DNA of 64,000 bases from an uncultured Pseudomonadota bacterium (lineage in GTDB: Bacteria; Pseudomonadota; Gammaproteobacteria; Steroidobacterales; Steroidobacteraceae). The notes below the pieces were generated by a model. That model saw only the letters and a list, made by a program, of their open reading frames with translations. It did no database searches and was not told where the DNA came from. Every line of letters begins with the position of its first letter. Position 1 is the stretch's first letter. The stretch lies in the NCBI GenBank assembly GCA_903828595.1, contig CAIKMS010000015.1:1-64000 (forward strand), read 5' to 3'. Positions 9,941 to 18,693 of the stretch are shown piece after piece. The translations under genes and the position numbers were made by a program.

Positions 9941-10469
9941 TCGTCGCTTCATCGGCCCACCAAGACGGATAAGTAGGCAGACCACTGGGATAAATTCGCC
10001 GCCCTAATTCATGCAAGGCGCGTTCGTAGACTTGGCGCTTGAAATACACCACTTCACGAATAGGGTCCCAGTATGAGACCCAACGCCAGCGATCAAACTC
10101 CGCCGGTACGGGGCTGGCATCAAAGCGAAATTGCGATTCCTCGTCCTTTAGCCGTAACAAGAACCAGCGCTGCTTCTGCCCGATACACAGGGGCAAACTG
10201 GTACGCCTGACGTAACGCGACGGCAGACGATAGTGTAGCCAGCCGCGCGTTTGCGCCAAAAGCTCCACGTCATGGCGGTGCAGCCCGACTTCTTCATGCA
10301 ATTCTCGATATAAGGCATCGGTGAGCGATTCGCCACGCTGCACGCCACCCTGCGGGAACTGCCACCCACGGCCACCGGTCATGCCGCCCAGGAAAAGCTG
10401 CCCGTCGCCACGCATCAGGATAATGCCGACATTCGCGCGGTAGCCTTCCTCGTCGATGTAATCGACCAT
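9870..10469 (-). CDS. rppH: RNA pyrophosphohydrolase (Nudix)
   Basis: Removes pyrophosphate from mRNA 5' ends to trigger decay. The Nudix box [23 protein letters not shown] is complete near residues 40-62. The flanking WQFPQGG and [11 protein letters not shown] segments are specific to RppH. At 199 residues it is longer than the usual 160-176: the last 25 or so residues are basic and low in complexity, and they are encoded antisense to the end of hemJ. The ATG at 10469 begins [11 protein letters not shown], close to the family start. Confidence 0.94.
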   Translation of the reverse strand: MVDYIDEEGYRANVGIILMRGDGQLFLGGMTGGRGWQFPQGGVQRGESLTDALYRELHEEVGLHRHDVELLAQTRGWLHYRLPSRYVRRTSLPLCIGQKQRWFLLRLKDEESQFRFDASPVPAEFDRWRWVSYWDPIREVVYFKRQVYERALHELGRRIYPSGLPTYPSWWADEATTNRRTGARSRVPRSRSATTTEPR

Positions 10470-10571
10470 GTGCCCGATCTCAATCGTCTAAAACCGTAAG
10501 GATTCTTTCACAGCCATCGGCGCAGGCCAACTCCCCAAGGGCTGCGCCACAACGTCTAGAACCTGGAGGCC

Positions 10572-11693
10572 TTAGCCGGGGTTTACCGTAGCGCCCGGAG
10601 CGCTGGATGGGCGACCACCCAGATACTCCCGCCCTCGGGTCATCATGGCGGTAAATCCGGCGTGGTCTTTGGAACGAACCGTCGCCCGTAATCGCTCAAC
10701 CGCAAACAGCAATGCCGCCAGCGATTCACCGCTGTACTCATTGAGCGCTTGAATCTCAAAGTACAGAGCCGGCGATTCCTGTGCCACTCGCGTAGCCACA
10801 TCCAACTGCGCGTCAAACGTACTCGACGACAAGCGGGCCAAACGCGGCGCAGCCTCACCACTTTCAGCCAGAGCCGTGAAAAATGCGATATTCAGGGCGT
10901 GCGATAGGCCCAACACGTAGGCAATCAGTCGATCGTGTTCGTCCAAGGACATCACGACGCGCTCGGCCATGGTTGAAACAAACAACTGTTGGGCCTCATC
11001 CAGCGCCGCCGAATTGCCTAAATCCACAAAAATCACGTGCCGACCGGACAACAAATGGGTATCCGGACCAAACATCGGGTGCACGGAGGTCACCTTCAGA
11101 CCGGCCGCCTTCACAGCGAGCAGACCCGGACGCAGCGGGGATTTAATTGAGCCTAAATCAAAAATCAGCCCCGGTGGCTTGCGTGCGGCGATCTGCATCA
11201 AGATATCGCTGGTCACACTCAACGGGGTGGCCACGACAATCACGTCATGATTTAACTCACCTACTGCCCAATCTTGTCGATGCAAGAAGTGCCCCACCGG
11301 CCCTTGGGGATCGGCGATCTCCACCTCATAGCCCTGCGCTGCCAAAAACTCCGCGAACCAGCCGCCCATCTTGCCGTGGCCGCCGATGACCAAGGCCCGT
11401 TTGCCGCTCCCTGCACCTTTGGCGGTCACTTGGGCTTTTTCCTGCGTGGCCAGCGAGTCACGGATCAGCAACGACAAAATCTGTTCAGCCAGATCCGGCG
11501 AGGTTCCTAATTGCATGGCGTTGGTGCGGGCACGAAGTAAAACGTCGCGCTCGCGCTGAAAATCTCGGGTTGGATAGCCGGTGGCTCGTTTAACCGCCGC
11601 TACCTGTCGAGAAAGCCGCTCGCGCTCGGCCATCCTTTCGACCAATTCGCGATCAATGACCGTCAATCGGTCACGCAGTTCATCTAAAGTCAT
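10572..11693 (-). CDS. tyrA: Chorismate mutase / prephenate dehydrogenase (T-protein)
   Basis: Bifunctional enzyme for tyrosine synthesis: it converts chorismate to prephenate and then to 4-hydroxyphenylpyruvate with NAD+. The N-terminal AroQ mutase domain spans residues about 1-90 (LRDRLTVIDRELVERMAER). The dehydrogenase starts with the dinucleotide loop VIGGHGKMGGWFAEFL near residue 100 and continues with SVHPMFGP. Its 373 residues match the enterobacterial T-protein, and the fused form is notable because Pseudomonas uses a different TyrA arrangement. It stands divergent from pdxH. Confidence 0.95.
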   Translation of the reverse strand: MTLDELRDRLTVIDRELVERMAERERLSRQVAAVKRATGYPTRDFQRERDVLLRARTNAMQLGTSPDLAEQILSLLIRDSLATQEKAQVTAKGAGSGKRALVIGGHGKMGGWFAEFLAAQGYEVEIADPQGPVGHFLHRQDWAVGELNHDVIVVATPLSVTSDILMQIAARKPPGLIFDLGSIKSPLRPGLLAVKAAGLKVTSVHPMFGPDTHLLSGRHVIFVDLGNSAALDEAQQLFVSTMAERVVMSLDEHDRLIAYVLGLSHALNIAFFTALAESGEAAPRLARLSSSTFDAQLDVATRVAQESPALYFEIQALNEYSGESLAALLFAVERLRATVRSKDHAGFTAMMTRGREYLGGRPSSAPGATVNPG

Positions 11694-11727
11694 AACATAA
11701 TCAACTTGTGACTAAAACAGCGTCTGC

Positions 11728-11757
11728 TATTTAGCGCGAGCGCTGTGCGCGTTGCAA
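11728..11757 (-). promoter_or_regulatory. Candidate sigma-70 promoter for tyrA
   Basis: On the minus strand TTGCAA (11752-11757) and TAAATA (11728-11733) are 18 bases apart and about 35 bases before the tyrA start. No clear TyrR box was seen. The rest of 11694-11866 has no gene. Confidence 0.4.
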
Positions 11758-11866
11758 CCATGGCAGTCACAACTTGGTCAAAGAAGCGTCCAATGCCGCA
11801 CCCGATGCAGGGTTTTACGGATTATGACTATGGCCGTGAAGCGGTCTACATTGATAAACTAACCTC

Positions 11867-12571
11867 ATGACACGCCTGCCCCCCCAAACGTTGCCCGACC
11901 CGTTGCCGCAGGATCCTTTGCAGACCGCGGCCCACTGGCTACAGCAAGCCTACGATGAAAGCGTAGCCCCTAATCCGAACGCAATGACGCTGGCTACGGT
12001 GGGACCGGATGGGCAACCGTCCGCGCGGATCGTGCTGTGCAAAGATATTGTGTTGCCCGAAGGCTACGTGCTGTTTTTCAGTAACTATCAGTCCCGTAAA
12101 GGCGCTGAATTGGCTGCTCGCCCGCGCGCGGCAACCATTTTCCATTGGGACGTGCTGCATCGTCAGGTGCGTATTGAAGGACTGATCGTGCCATCACCGG
12201 TGGCGGAAAGTGATGAGTATTTTGAATCGCGCGCCTGGCAAAGCCGCATCGGTGCCTGGGCGAGTCACCAGAGCCAACCCGTGGCCAGCCGCAGTGCGTT
12301 ACTAGAGTCTGTCAAAGCGGTTGCCCGCCAGTACGCCGGTGACAGCGTTGGTGATGATCACCAACTGCTCGATGATCTGGCTGCCCGTCCGAAAATACCC
12401 CGCCCGCCGCATTGGGGTGGCTATCGCCTTTGGGCGGATACCGTAGAGCTTTGGGTGGAAGGCGAGTACCGCATCCATGATCGCGCGCGTTGGACGCGTC
12501 GCTTAACGGCAGTGGGTAGTCCTGGGCATTTTCATGCGACGCCCTGGCACGCAACCCGACTTCAACCTTGA
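11867..12571 (+). CDS. pdxH: Pyridoxamine 5'-phosphate oxidase
   Basis: FMN-dependent oxidase that makes pyridoxal 5'-phosphate from PNP or PMP. FMN-binding segments ARIVLCKDI and LFFSNYQSRKGAEL are present (residues about 50-80), followed by WASHQSQPV and the C-terminal signature (YRLWADTVELWVEGEYRIHDR, then W and RLQP at the end). The 234-residue length is slightly above the E. coli 218. It starts at ATG 11867 and is transcribed alone, divergent from tyrA. Confidence 0.96.
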   Translation: MTRLPPQTLPDPLPQDPLQTAAHWLQQAYDESVAPNPNAMTLATVGPDGQPSARIVLCKDIVLPEGYVLFFSNYQSRKGAELAARPRAATIFHWDVLHRQVRIEGLIVPSPVAESDEYFESRAWQSRIGAWASHQSQPVASRSALLESVKAVARQYAGDSVGDDHQLLDDLAARPKIPRPPHWGGYRLWADTVELWVEGEYRIHDRARWTRRLTAVGSPGHFHATPWHATRLQP

Positions 12572-12608
12572 CTCGCGCCTTCGCGCCAGGCCTCGGGATT
12601 CTTTTGCG

Positions 12609-13430
12609 CTAGTTCAGCGCGTTAACGATCTCAGGGTGCAATAAGCCGTTGGTGGCGATCACAGAGGTACTGGATTCAGTAATAGGCGCTCCGTCTATCT
12701 GCGTGCAACACCCACCGGCAGCCTCAACAATAGCCACCAGAGCAGCGATATCGTAGATCTGAATACCGTCTTCGATGACGGCATCGAGTTTGCCGGCTGC
12801 CAGCAAATGGTAGTGCAGAAAATCTCCATAACCGCGACTGTAAGCCACGCGCTCCACCAGGCGACCGTATTGCGCCCAGCGCGGACTCGCCGCCAGCCGG
12901 CGAATGTTGCCCACTGAAATAGCCGCCTGGTTCAGGTCGGCTACTGAACTGACGTGAATCGCCGCACCGTTGAGATAGGCGCCGCCCCCACGTTGGGCAT
13001 AGGCGAGTTCCCCGTACACAGGCGCTGAGGAAACACCGATTTGCATATGACCCTGATGAGCCAGCGCAATTTGTGTAGAAAACATCGGGTAGCCGGCGAT
13101 AAAACAACGGGTCCCATCGATGGGATCGACAATCCAAAGCGGTGCAGACTCCGAGCCCAGACTGCGACCGGTCTCCTCGCCATAAAACGCATGGGTCGGA
13201 AATCGATCGCTTAATAAGGCCCTGATGGCCTTTTCTGCCGCCAGATCCGCGCTGGTCACCGGCGATTGATCAGCCTTGATGGTGACCTGAGGGTTCTGTC
13301 CGTAGGCGGCCCTGATGACTGAAGCGGCGAGCGTGGCGGCTTCCAAGGCGGCACGCAGCTCTAGGCTGGGTTGATGCTTTGATGACCGGCTATCCGATAC
13401 GACCTCGTCAGTCTGTAATTCAAGGCTCAT
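12609..13430 (-). CDS. Inositol-monophosphatase-family phosphatase, HisN-like
   Basis: Magnesium-dependent phosphatase. The metal-site motifs are GEETG (residues about 87-91), WIVDPIDGTRCFIAGYPMFS and, near the C-terminus, IYDIAALVAIVEAAGG. The 'RCFIAGYPMF' variant and the YGDFLHYHLLAAGK segment resemble the histidinol-phosphatase (HisN) branch more than SuhB or CysQ, but substrate cannot be set from sequence alone. I start it at ATG 13430 (273 residues), preceded by AGGAG; an upstream in-frame ATG would add 17 residues. It is convergent with pdxH. Confidence 0.88.
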   Translation of the reverse strand: MSLELQTDEVVSDSRSSKHQPSLELRAALEAATLAASVIRAAYGQNPQVTIKADQSPVTSADLAAEKAIRALLSDRFPTHAFYGEETGRSLGSESAPLWIVDPIDGTRCFIAGYPMFSTQIALAHQGHMQIGVSSAPVYGELAYAQRGGGAYLNGAAIHVSSVADLNQAAISVGNIRRLAASPRWAQYGRLVERVAYSRGYGDFLHYHLLAAGKLDAVIEDGIQIYDIAALVAIVEAAGGCCTQIDGAPITESSTSVIATNGLLHPEIVNALN

Positions 13431-13639
13431 GATCAGCCGGCTCCTAAAAAAGCTATCCGTGATGGCAGATAGGCAAAGCACCCAAAAGCTTTAGGCCCCA
13501 CCGCCAACTCTGACTTGACAGCGTGATGCGCGCCTCGCACCATGCCCAGCCTCTGCTATTTGCCATGCCCTGCTGGGCATACTGCCACACTGCAGCCTAG
13601 CGCTACACTTCCCGTCAACCCCGATCCGGAGCACACCTC

Positions 13640-14194
13640 ATGGGCAATCGCCTGAGTAAGATTTACACCCGAACCGGCGATGACGGAACCACCGGTTTAG
13701 GTGACGGCAGCCGTGTAGCGAAGGACTCTCTGCGAGTTGAAGCCTACGGCACAGTGGATGAGGCCAACAGCGCTATCGGCCTGATACTGGCGACACCGGA
13801 TCTTGATACGGCCGTGAGCGCTTGTCTCACGCGAATTCAGCATGAACTCTTCGACCTAGGTTCAGAACTGTGTGTTCCTGGATACCGGGCGATGCAGGCA
13901 TCGCATGTTGAGCGCCTGGAAGCCGACTTAGACGGATTCAATGACCCGTTGCCGCCCCTTAAAGAATTCATCCTGCCGGCAGGCGCAAACGGTGCAGCGG
14001 CAGCTCACCTAGCGCGAACCATCATTCGCCGCGCTGAGCGTCGAGTCGTCAGTCTGGCAGCTAATGAAGCCATCGCTGCTGAAGTCAGCCACTATCTCAA
14101 CCGGTTGTCTGACCTGATGTTTGTGATTGCCCGTGTGCTGGCGCGCAAGAACGACGGCACCGAAACACTCTGGGAATCCTCGCGCACGCGTTGA
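13640..14194 (+). CDS. Cob(I)alamin adenosyltransferase, PduO type
   Basis: Transfers the adenosyl group of ATP to cob(I)alamin to make adenosylcobalamin. The N-terminal ATP motif IYTRTGDDGTTGLGDGSRV and the helical-bundle segments YGTVDEANSAIGL, RTIIRRAERRVV and LNRLSDLMFVIARV are diagnostic of PduO-type enzymes; the length is 184 residues. It is unlinked to other cobalamin genes here, but the adenosylcobalamin-dependent ribonucleotide reductase encoded at 48895-51773 would need its product. Confidence 0.95.
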   Translation: MGNRLSKIYTRTGDDGTTGLGDGSRVAKDSLRVEAYGTVDEANSAIGLILATPDLDTAVSACLTRIQHELFDLGSELCVPGYRAMQASHVERLEADLDGFNDPLPPLKEFILPAGANGAAAAHLARTIIRRAERRVVSLAANEAIAAEVSHYLNRLSDLMFVIARVLARKNDGTETLWESSRTR

Positions 14195-14211
14195 TCGCGC
14201 ACGCTAAGCCA

Positions 14212-14775
14212 CTAGCCTGGCAGCCTCTGTGCGAGCGTTGCCCAGTCAAAAGCAGGACCTGGATCGGTTTTACGCCCCGGCGCGATATCACTGTGGCCTA
14301 CCAGAGCATTTAAGGTGGGATAACTTTTCTTTAAGACCCCGATGATAGCGGCGAGCACCGAATACTGGACCGCTGTGTAGGGTACATCGTCCGCGCCCTC
14401 CATCTCGACGCCGATCGAAAAATCATTACACGCATCTCTATGCTCGAACACGGACTTACCTGCATGCCAGGCACGCTCGTGAAAAGGCACAAACTGCACC
14501 ACGCCACCGTCACGGCGGATATACAAATGAGCCGAGACGCGCAGGTCTTTTATGGTGACGAAAAAAGGATCTGCCGTAGGGTCCAGGCGGTTGAGGAAAA
14601 AATCCTCGACATAGCGCCCGATAAACTGCCCCGGAGGCAGACTAATCCCATGTACCACCAAAAGATCGAGGGTTGCACCCGGCGGTCTGGAATCCCGGTT
14701 CGGTGACAAGCAAAGCTCGGCCGGCGCTAGCAGCCCGGTGCCCCGATCAACCTCGAAAATACCACTGAAATCCAT
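14212..14775 (-). CDS. ampD: 1,6-anhydro-N-acetylmuramyl-L-alanine amidase
   Basis: Cytosolic zinc amidase that removes the stem peptide from anhydro-muropeptides in cell-wall recycling; in beta-lactamase-inducible species its loss raises AmpR-driven expression. Zinc ligands are the His of LLVVHGISL (near residue 42) and the His and Asp of GHSDIAPGRKTDPG (near residues 155-167). The compact 187-residue length and absence of a signal peptide favour AmpD over periplasmic AmiD-type amidases. It is convergent with the adenosyltransferase gene. Confidence 0.95.
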   Translation of the reverse strand: MDFSGIFEVDRGTGLLAPAELCLSPNRDSRPPGATLDLLVVHGISLPPGQFIGRYVEDFFLNRLDPTADPFFVTIKDLRVSAHLYIRRDGGVVQFVPFHERAWHAGKSVFEHRDACNDFSIGVEMEGADDVPYTAVQYSVLAAIIGVLKKSYPTLNALVGHSDIAPGRKTDPGPAFDWATLAQRLPG

Positions 14776-14879
14776 GACAAAAGCTTAACGTAACCGGCAA
14801 CTCAACGCATCCGTAGCCTTGCCTCGGCTAAACTGTCCCACGTGTGAAGGCAACCGCACGCACTTTGTAACGATGCCCT

Positions 14880-15002
14880 GTGGAGAGCTCGGTGGTAGAT
14901 ATCCGTAAACTCAATGCCAAACGGCTACCGACTCAGCGCCGTATTCGCCCCGTCGGCTGCAACTACCGAATGATCCGATCCGACCCTAGTGCTTTACGAT
15001 GA
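14880..15002 (+). CDS. Possible 40-residue basic protein coupled to rsmE
   Basis: An open frame from GTG 14880 (a second in-frame GTG lies at 14892) to TGA 15002, whose stop overlaps the rsmE ATG as ATGA. The product is short and rich in Arg and Lys (for example RKLNAKRLPTQRRIRP), with no membrane segment. I do not recognise it. The exact stop-start overlap and the lack of a good ribosome site for rsmE suggest that translation of this frame feeds rsmE, but chance cannot be excluded at this length. Confidence 0.35.
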   Translation: MESSVVDIRKLNAKRLPTQRRIRPVGCNYRMIRSDPSALR

Positions 15003-15748
15003 GACTAACCCGCGTATACGCCGACGCCCTTTTAACCTTGGGATCCTCACTGGAATTATCGGACTCGGCCGGCGCGCATCTGGTTCGTGTTCTGCGCCTG
15101 ACTGTAGGTCAAAAAATCACGGTATTCGATGGCCGAGGCTGTGAGATGGACGCGCACATCAGCGTCATTCGCGGCACCCGGGTTACCGTTGTGCTGGAAG
15201 GCTTACGCCACAGCGTTACCGAATCCGCCTTATCGCTCACGCTGCTGCAATCCATATCGCGAGCAGAGCGGATGGACTGGACTATACAAAAAGCCACTGA
15301 ATTGGGTGTACGTCGCATCGTGCCGCTCAAGACCGAGCACACTATCGTGCGCCTTGATGCACAGGCTGGCGAAAAAAAACGCGCTCATTGGGCAGCCATC
15401 GCCGCGGCGGCCTGCGAACAATGCGGCCGTGCCGTTGTGCCGTCGGTGGACTCACCGATCACGCTGCCTGAATACTTAGCCCGTCTTCGCCAAGACGATC
15501 CCTCATCGGCCATTAAGCTTGCGCTGGATCCGGAATCCTCCGTGCGACTGCATGCCTTGGGCGGTCTTTCCGGTGGTGCCAGTTTGCTGGTGGGACCCGA
15601 AGGTGGCCTATCCGCCAATGAACTTCGGCTAGCATTGAATAATGGTTTCACCGGCCTACGTTTAGGACCCCGCATTATGCGCACCGAAACAGCTGCCATT
15701 GCCACGCTGGCGGCCTTACAAACACTGTATGGAGACTTTGCTCTGTGA
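14999..15748 (+). CDS. rsmE: 16S rRNA m3U1498 methyltransferase
   Basis: SPOUT-fold methyltransferase that methylates U1498 of 16S rRNA in the 30S subunit. The N-terminal PUA-like region (HLVRVLRLTVGQKITVFDG) is followed by the knotted SAM site seen as LLVGPEGGLS (residues about 198-207) and LGPRIMRTETAAIATLA. The length of 249 residues is standard. Its end overlaps the mrcB start by four bases (GTGA). Confidence 0.96.
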   Translation: MRLTRVYADALLTLGSSLELSDSAGAHLVRVLRLTVGQKITVFDGRGCEMDAHISVIRGTRVTVVLEGLRHSVTESALSLTLLQSISRAERMDWTIQKATELGVRRIVPLKTEHTIVRLDAQAGEKKRAHWAAIAAAACEQCGRAVVPSVDSPITLPEYLARLRQDDPSSAIKLALDPESSVRLHALGGLSGGASLLVGPEGGLSANELRLALNNGFTGLRLGPRIMRTETAAIATLAALQTLYGDFAL

Positions 15749-17967
15749 AGTGGCCCAATCGCAAAATCCTGATCACGCTAGGCGCACTGCTGGGCACCGG
15801 TCTGGCCGCACTGGTTATTTATGTGTTGTATCTCGACCGCGTGGTGCGCAGCGAGTTTGAGGGACGACGCTGGGACGTGCCGGCCCGCGTATATGCAATA
15901 CCCACGGAACTTTACGTAGGTGCCCACCTAAGCGCTGACGACTTAGAGCAGGAATTACGCCAGCTTAACTATCGTCAAGCCGCTATCGCCAACCAAGCAG
16001 GCACTTATCACCGGCGCGACTCAACAATTGAAGTCTATGCCCGACGAGCGATCTTTACCGATGAGGTGCGCGAAGCCGCGCGCCTGAACGTTGCGCTGAG
16101 CAAGGACGGAATCCAAAAAATCACCGACTCAAGTCAGGTGGATGTGCCGATTTTTCGCATGGATCCGCTGCTCATTGGCAGCATCTTCCCCATTCACGGT
16201 GAAGACCGGATCGTGCTGGCTCCTGAAGATGTTCCACCGCTGCTGCCTTTGCTCTTAAAAGCGGTTGAGGATCGACGCTTTGACACGCACAACGGTGTCG
16301 ATCCCAAAGGCTTACTGCGTGCTGTCTGGGTCGACGTACGCGCAGGACACCTCGAGCAAGGTGGCAGTACCTTAACCCAACAGTTGGTAAAGAATTATTT
16401 TCTGGACGAGCGGCGTAGCCTGGGCCGAAAGCTCAAAGAAGCCATCATGGCCATGCGTCTGGAGGCACACTTTAGTAAGAAAGACATTCTCACCGCCTAC
16501 GTAAATGAGATTTTTCTAGGGCAAGACGGAGAACGTGCAATTCACGGTTTCGGCTTAGCCAGCCAGTTCTACTTTGCCAAACCTCTCAATGAACTCAACT
16601 TGGCTGAAATGGCCCTGCTAACCGGCATGGTGCGCGGTCCTTCAGTATACGACCCGCGTCGACACCCAACAGCGGCTAAGGCGCGCCGCGATCGTGTGCT
16701 GACGACGTTGGTCGAGGCTGGTGTCATTAGCAAAGCCGAGGCAGAAGCCGCACAAGCGCAACCCTTAGGCATCAGACCACCCAGCTCGGGTAGCTATTAT
16801 CCGGCGTACATGGACTTCGTACGGCGCAATCTAAAGCGTGACTATCGTGAGGCGGATCTGGCTAAAGCCGGCTTGTCGATTTACACCAGCCTTGATCCTC
16901 ACGCGCAGATCGCCGCTGAGCGCGCACTGACCCGCCAACTCGGCAAACTAGAGCCACCGGCAAAACGTAAAGGTGATCCACTCGAAGGATCGGTGGTGGT
17001 GACCATGCCTGAAACCGGCGATGTGGTGGCCATTGTTGGCGGACGCGAAGTGGGTTTCGATGGCTTTAATCGTGCCCTGGATGCCAAGCGGCCCATCGGC
17101 TCTTTGGTTAAGCCGGTGGTCTACCTAACGGCGCTGGAAAGCGGTCGCTATACCGCGCGAAGCATCATTGAAGATGCACCCGTGGATCTGGCCTTATCCA
17201 ATGGCGATCACTGGCAGCCAGAAAACTATACCCATCAAATTTATGGCCCTGTGACGTTGGTACATGCGCTGGCGGAGTCCATGAACCTAGCCACCGTGCA
17301 CTTAGGACTGGATATTGGCGTGAAGAAAGTCGCCGAGACGTTTCCTCGCTTGGGCCTTGATCGCACACCGGCAGCAAATCCCTCTTTGTTATTGGGCGCT
17401 GTGGATATGGCGCCTATCGAAGTGGCACAGATCTACAACAGTATTGCTAACGGCGGTTTTCAGACGCGGCTGCGTGCGGTACGCGCGGTCCTCGGTGAGG
17501 ATGGAAAACCCCTAAAGACGTTCTCACTGGAGGTAAAATCGGCAGCCTCAGTGGCTAGTGTGTATGAGCTTAGCCATATGATGACTGCGGTTATGACTCA
17601 CGGCACCGGCAAAGCCGGTGGCCTGCGACTAGCACCCGTTATCACCGCCGGCAAGACGGGCACTTCGTCGGATACCCGAGACAGTTGGTTTGCCGGGTTC
17701 TCGGGTTCACACTTGGTCGTGGTTTGGGTGGGCTATGACGATAATCGCGTCACCGGGTTCACCGGCGCGCTGGGTGCGTTACCGGCTTGGACGGAGACCA
17801 TGCTGGCCGTAAGACCTAGCTCTTGGGAACCGCCACCGCCTGAGGGAGTCACCAATCGTTACATTGATTTTGAGAACGGGCAGCTAAGCGGCCCGCACTG
17901 TCCGGGCGTACCGCTACTGGTCGCTCTGCCGGGTAATGCCGATTTCCCGCCACCTGACGCCTGCTAG
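15745..17967 (+). CDS. mrcB: Penicillin-binding protein 1B
   Basis: Bifunctional peptidoglycan glycosyltransferase and transpeptidase. One N-terminal membrane helix (residues about 8-30) is followed by a UB2H-like region (about 60-140), a GT51 domain with the catalytic EDRRFDTHNGVDP near residue 173 and GGSTLTQQLVKN, and a transpeptidase domain with the serine of GSLVKP near 452, a SMN triad near 512 and KTGTS near 635. UB2H presence identifies PBP1B rather than PBP1A. The GTG start overlaps the rsmE stop, so the two are probably cotranscribed. The neighbouring TPR lipoprotein is its likely activator. Confidence 0.95.
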   Translation: MKWPNRKILITLGALLGTGLAALVIYVLYLDRVVRSEFEGRRWDVPARVYAIPTELYVGAHLSADDLEQELRQLNYRQAAIANQAGTYHRRDSTIEVYARRAIFTDEVREAARLNVALSKDGIQKITDSSQVDVPIFRMDPLLIGSIFPIHGEDRIVLAPEDVPPLLPLLLKAVEDRRFDTHNGVDPKGLLRAVWVDVRAGHLEQGGSTLTQQLVKNYFLDERRSLGRKLKEAIMAMRLEAHFSKKDILTAYVNEIFLGQDGERAIHGFGLASQFYFAKPLNELNLAEMALLTGMVRGPSVYDPRRHPTAAKARRDRVLTTLVEAGVISKAEAEAAQAQPLGIRPPSSGSYYPAYMDFVRRNLKRDYREADLAKAGLSIYTSLDPHAQIAAERALTRQLGKLEPPAKRKGDPLEGSVVVTMPETGDVVAIVGGREVGFDGFNRALDAKRPIGSLVKPVVYLTALESGRYTARSIIEDAPVDLALSNGDHWQPENYTHQIYGPVTLVHALAESMNLATVHLGLDIGVKKVAETFPRLGLDRTPAANPSLLLGAVDMAPIEVAQIYNSIANGGFQTRLRAVRAVLGEDGKPLKTFSLEVKSAASVASVYELSHMMTAVMTHGTGKAGGLRLAPVITAGKTGTSSDTRDSWFAGFSGSHLVVVWVGYDDNRVTGFTGALGALPAWTETMLAVRPSSWEPPPPEGVTNRYIDFENGQLSGPHCPGVPLLVALPGNADFPPPDAC

Positions 17968-17987
17968 CCTGATAGCATTTCGCAGCG

Positions 17988-18009
17988 GCCGGCTCGGTGA
18001 CGAGCCGGC
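17988..18009 (+). other. Perfect stem-loop between mrcB and the lipoprotein gene
   Basis: GCCGGCTCG-GTGA-CGAGCCGGC makes a nine-base-pair perfect stem with a GNRA tetraloop (GUGA). No T-run follows, so it is more likely an mRNA stability or processing element than a terminator. It lies just 5' of the lipoprotein's ribosome site. Confidence 0.6.
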
Positions 18010-18031
18010 GTACAGCGAGGGAGCCGTTTTC

Positions 18032-18688
18032 GTGTCTGCTAATTTTCGTGCGATGACCCGTCAGCCCCCGCCCCCAACGCCTTTACGTGTGCTAACCGTT
18101 GGGCTCACGCTACTTTCAATAGCCTACACCCTGGCGGGCTGTTCTCTGCTCTCGCCACCCGAGCGCTACGAGCCACCGACTGCAGTGCCATCGCCGACCC
18201 CGGTTGTGATTCCTGCGCCGGCGCCAGCGCCGATTGCCAGGCCGCCTGAACCGGCTAAACAAAACGATAAATCCACCTCACCGGCCGCTACCGAAAGCCC
18301 CAATACCCCACTGCCACCTACACCGGCGATCAGTACCCGTCACTATCAGCTCAGTCCGGCCACGACCGCGTTGTTAGCACAAGCTCATGCGGCCAGCCTC
18401 AAGGGCGATAACACCTCGGCCTCATCGACTCTAGAAAGAGCCGTGCATATTGAACCGCTTAATCCGTTAGTGTGGATTGAGATGGCAAAAATAAAATTGG
18501 CTATGCGCGATTTCACGCAGGCTGAATCGGTGTCCAAAAAAGCGATCGCTCTATCCGAGGGAGATCAACGAACCTCGAACGAAGCGTGGAAAACGCTGGC
18601 ATTAGCGTTGAAGGGCTTAAATCGCGGCGCCGAAGCCGCGGCCGCCGAGGCACGTAGCAACAGACCCTATACCGACAACAAACCCTAA
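18032..18688 (+). CDS. lpoP: TPR lipoprotein, probable LpoP-type PBP1B activator
   Basis: Predicted outer-membrane lipoprotein. A signal sequence ends in the lipobox LAGC, then a long Pro/Ala linker precedes two tetratricopeptide-like repeats (from about residue 105, ALLAQAHAASLKGDN and PLVWIEMAKIKLAMRD). In Pseudomonas aeruginosa LpoP is a TPR lipoprotein encoded beside ponB that stimulates PBP1B; the same adjacency and architecture here support the assignment by inference. The GTG at 18032 has GAGGGA about eight bases upstream. The in-frame stretch before it overlaps mrcB and is unlikely to be translated. Confidence 0.75.
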   Translation: MSANFRAMTRQPPPPTPLRVLTVGLTLLSIAYTLAGCSLLSPPERYEPPTAVPSPTPVVIPAPAPAPIARPPEPAKQNDKSTSPAATESPNTPLPPTPAISTRHYQLSPATTALLAQAHAASLKGDNTSASSTLERAVHIEPLNPLVWIEMAKIKLAMRDFTQAESVSKKAIALSEGDQRTSNEAWKTLALALKGLNRGAEAAAAEARSNRPYTDNKP

Positions 18689-18693
18689 GCTAT

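Noticed and set aside
13482-13639. Promoter and short hairpin before the adenosyltransferase gene
   Set aside because: A TTGACA and an ATGCCC-TGCT-GGGCAT hairpin exist, but there is no matching -10 at the right distance, so I did not list them.
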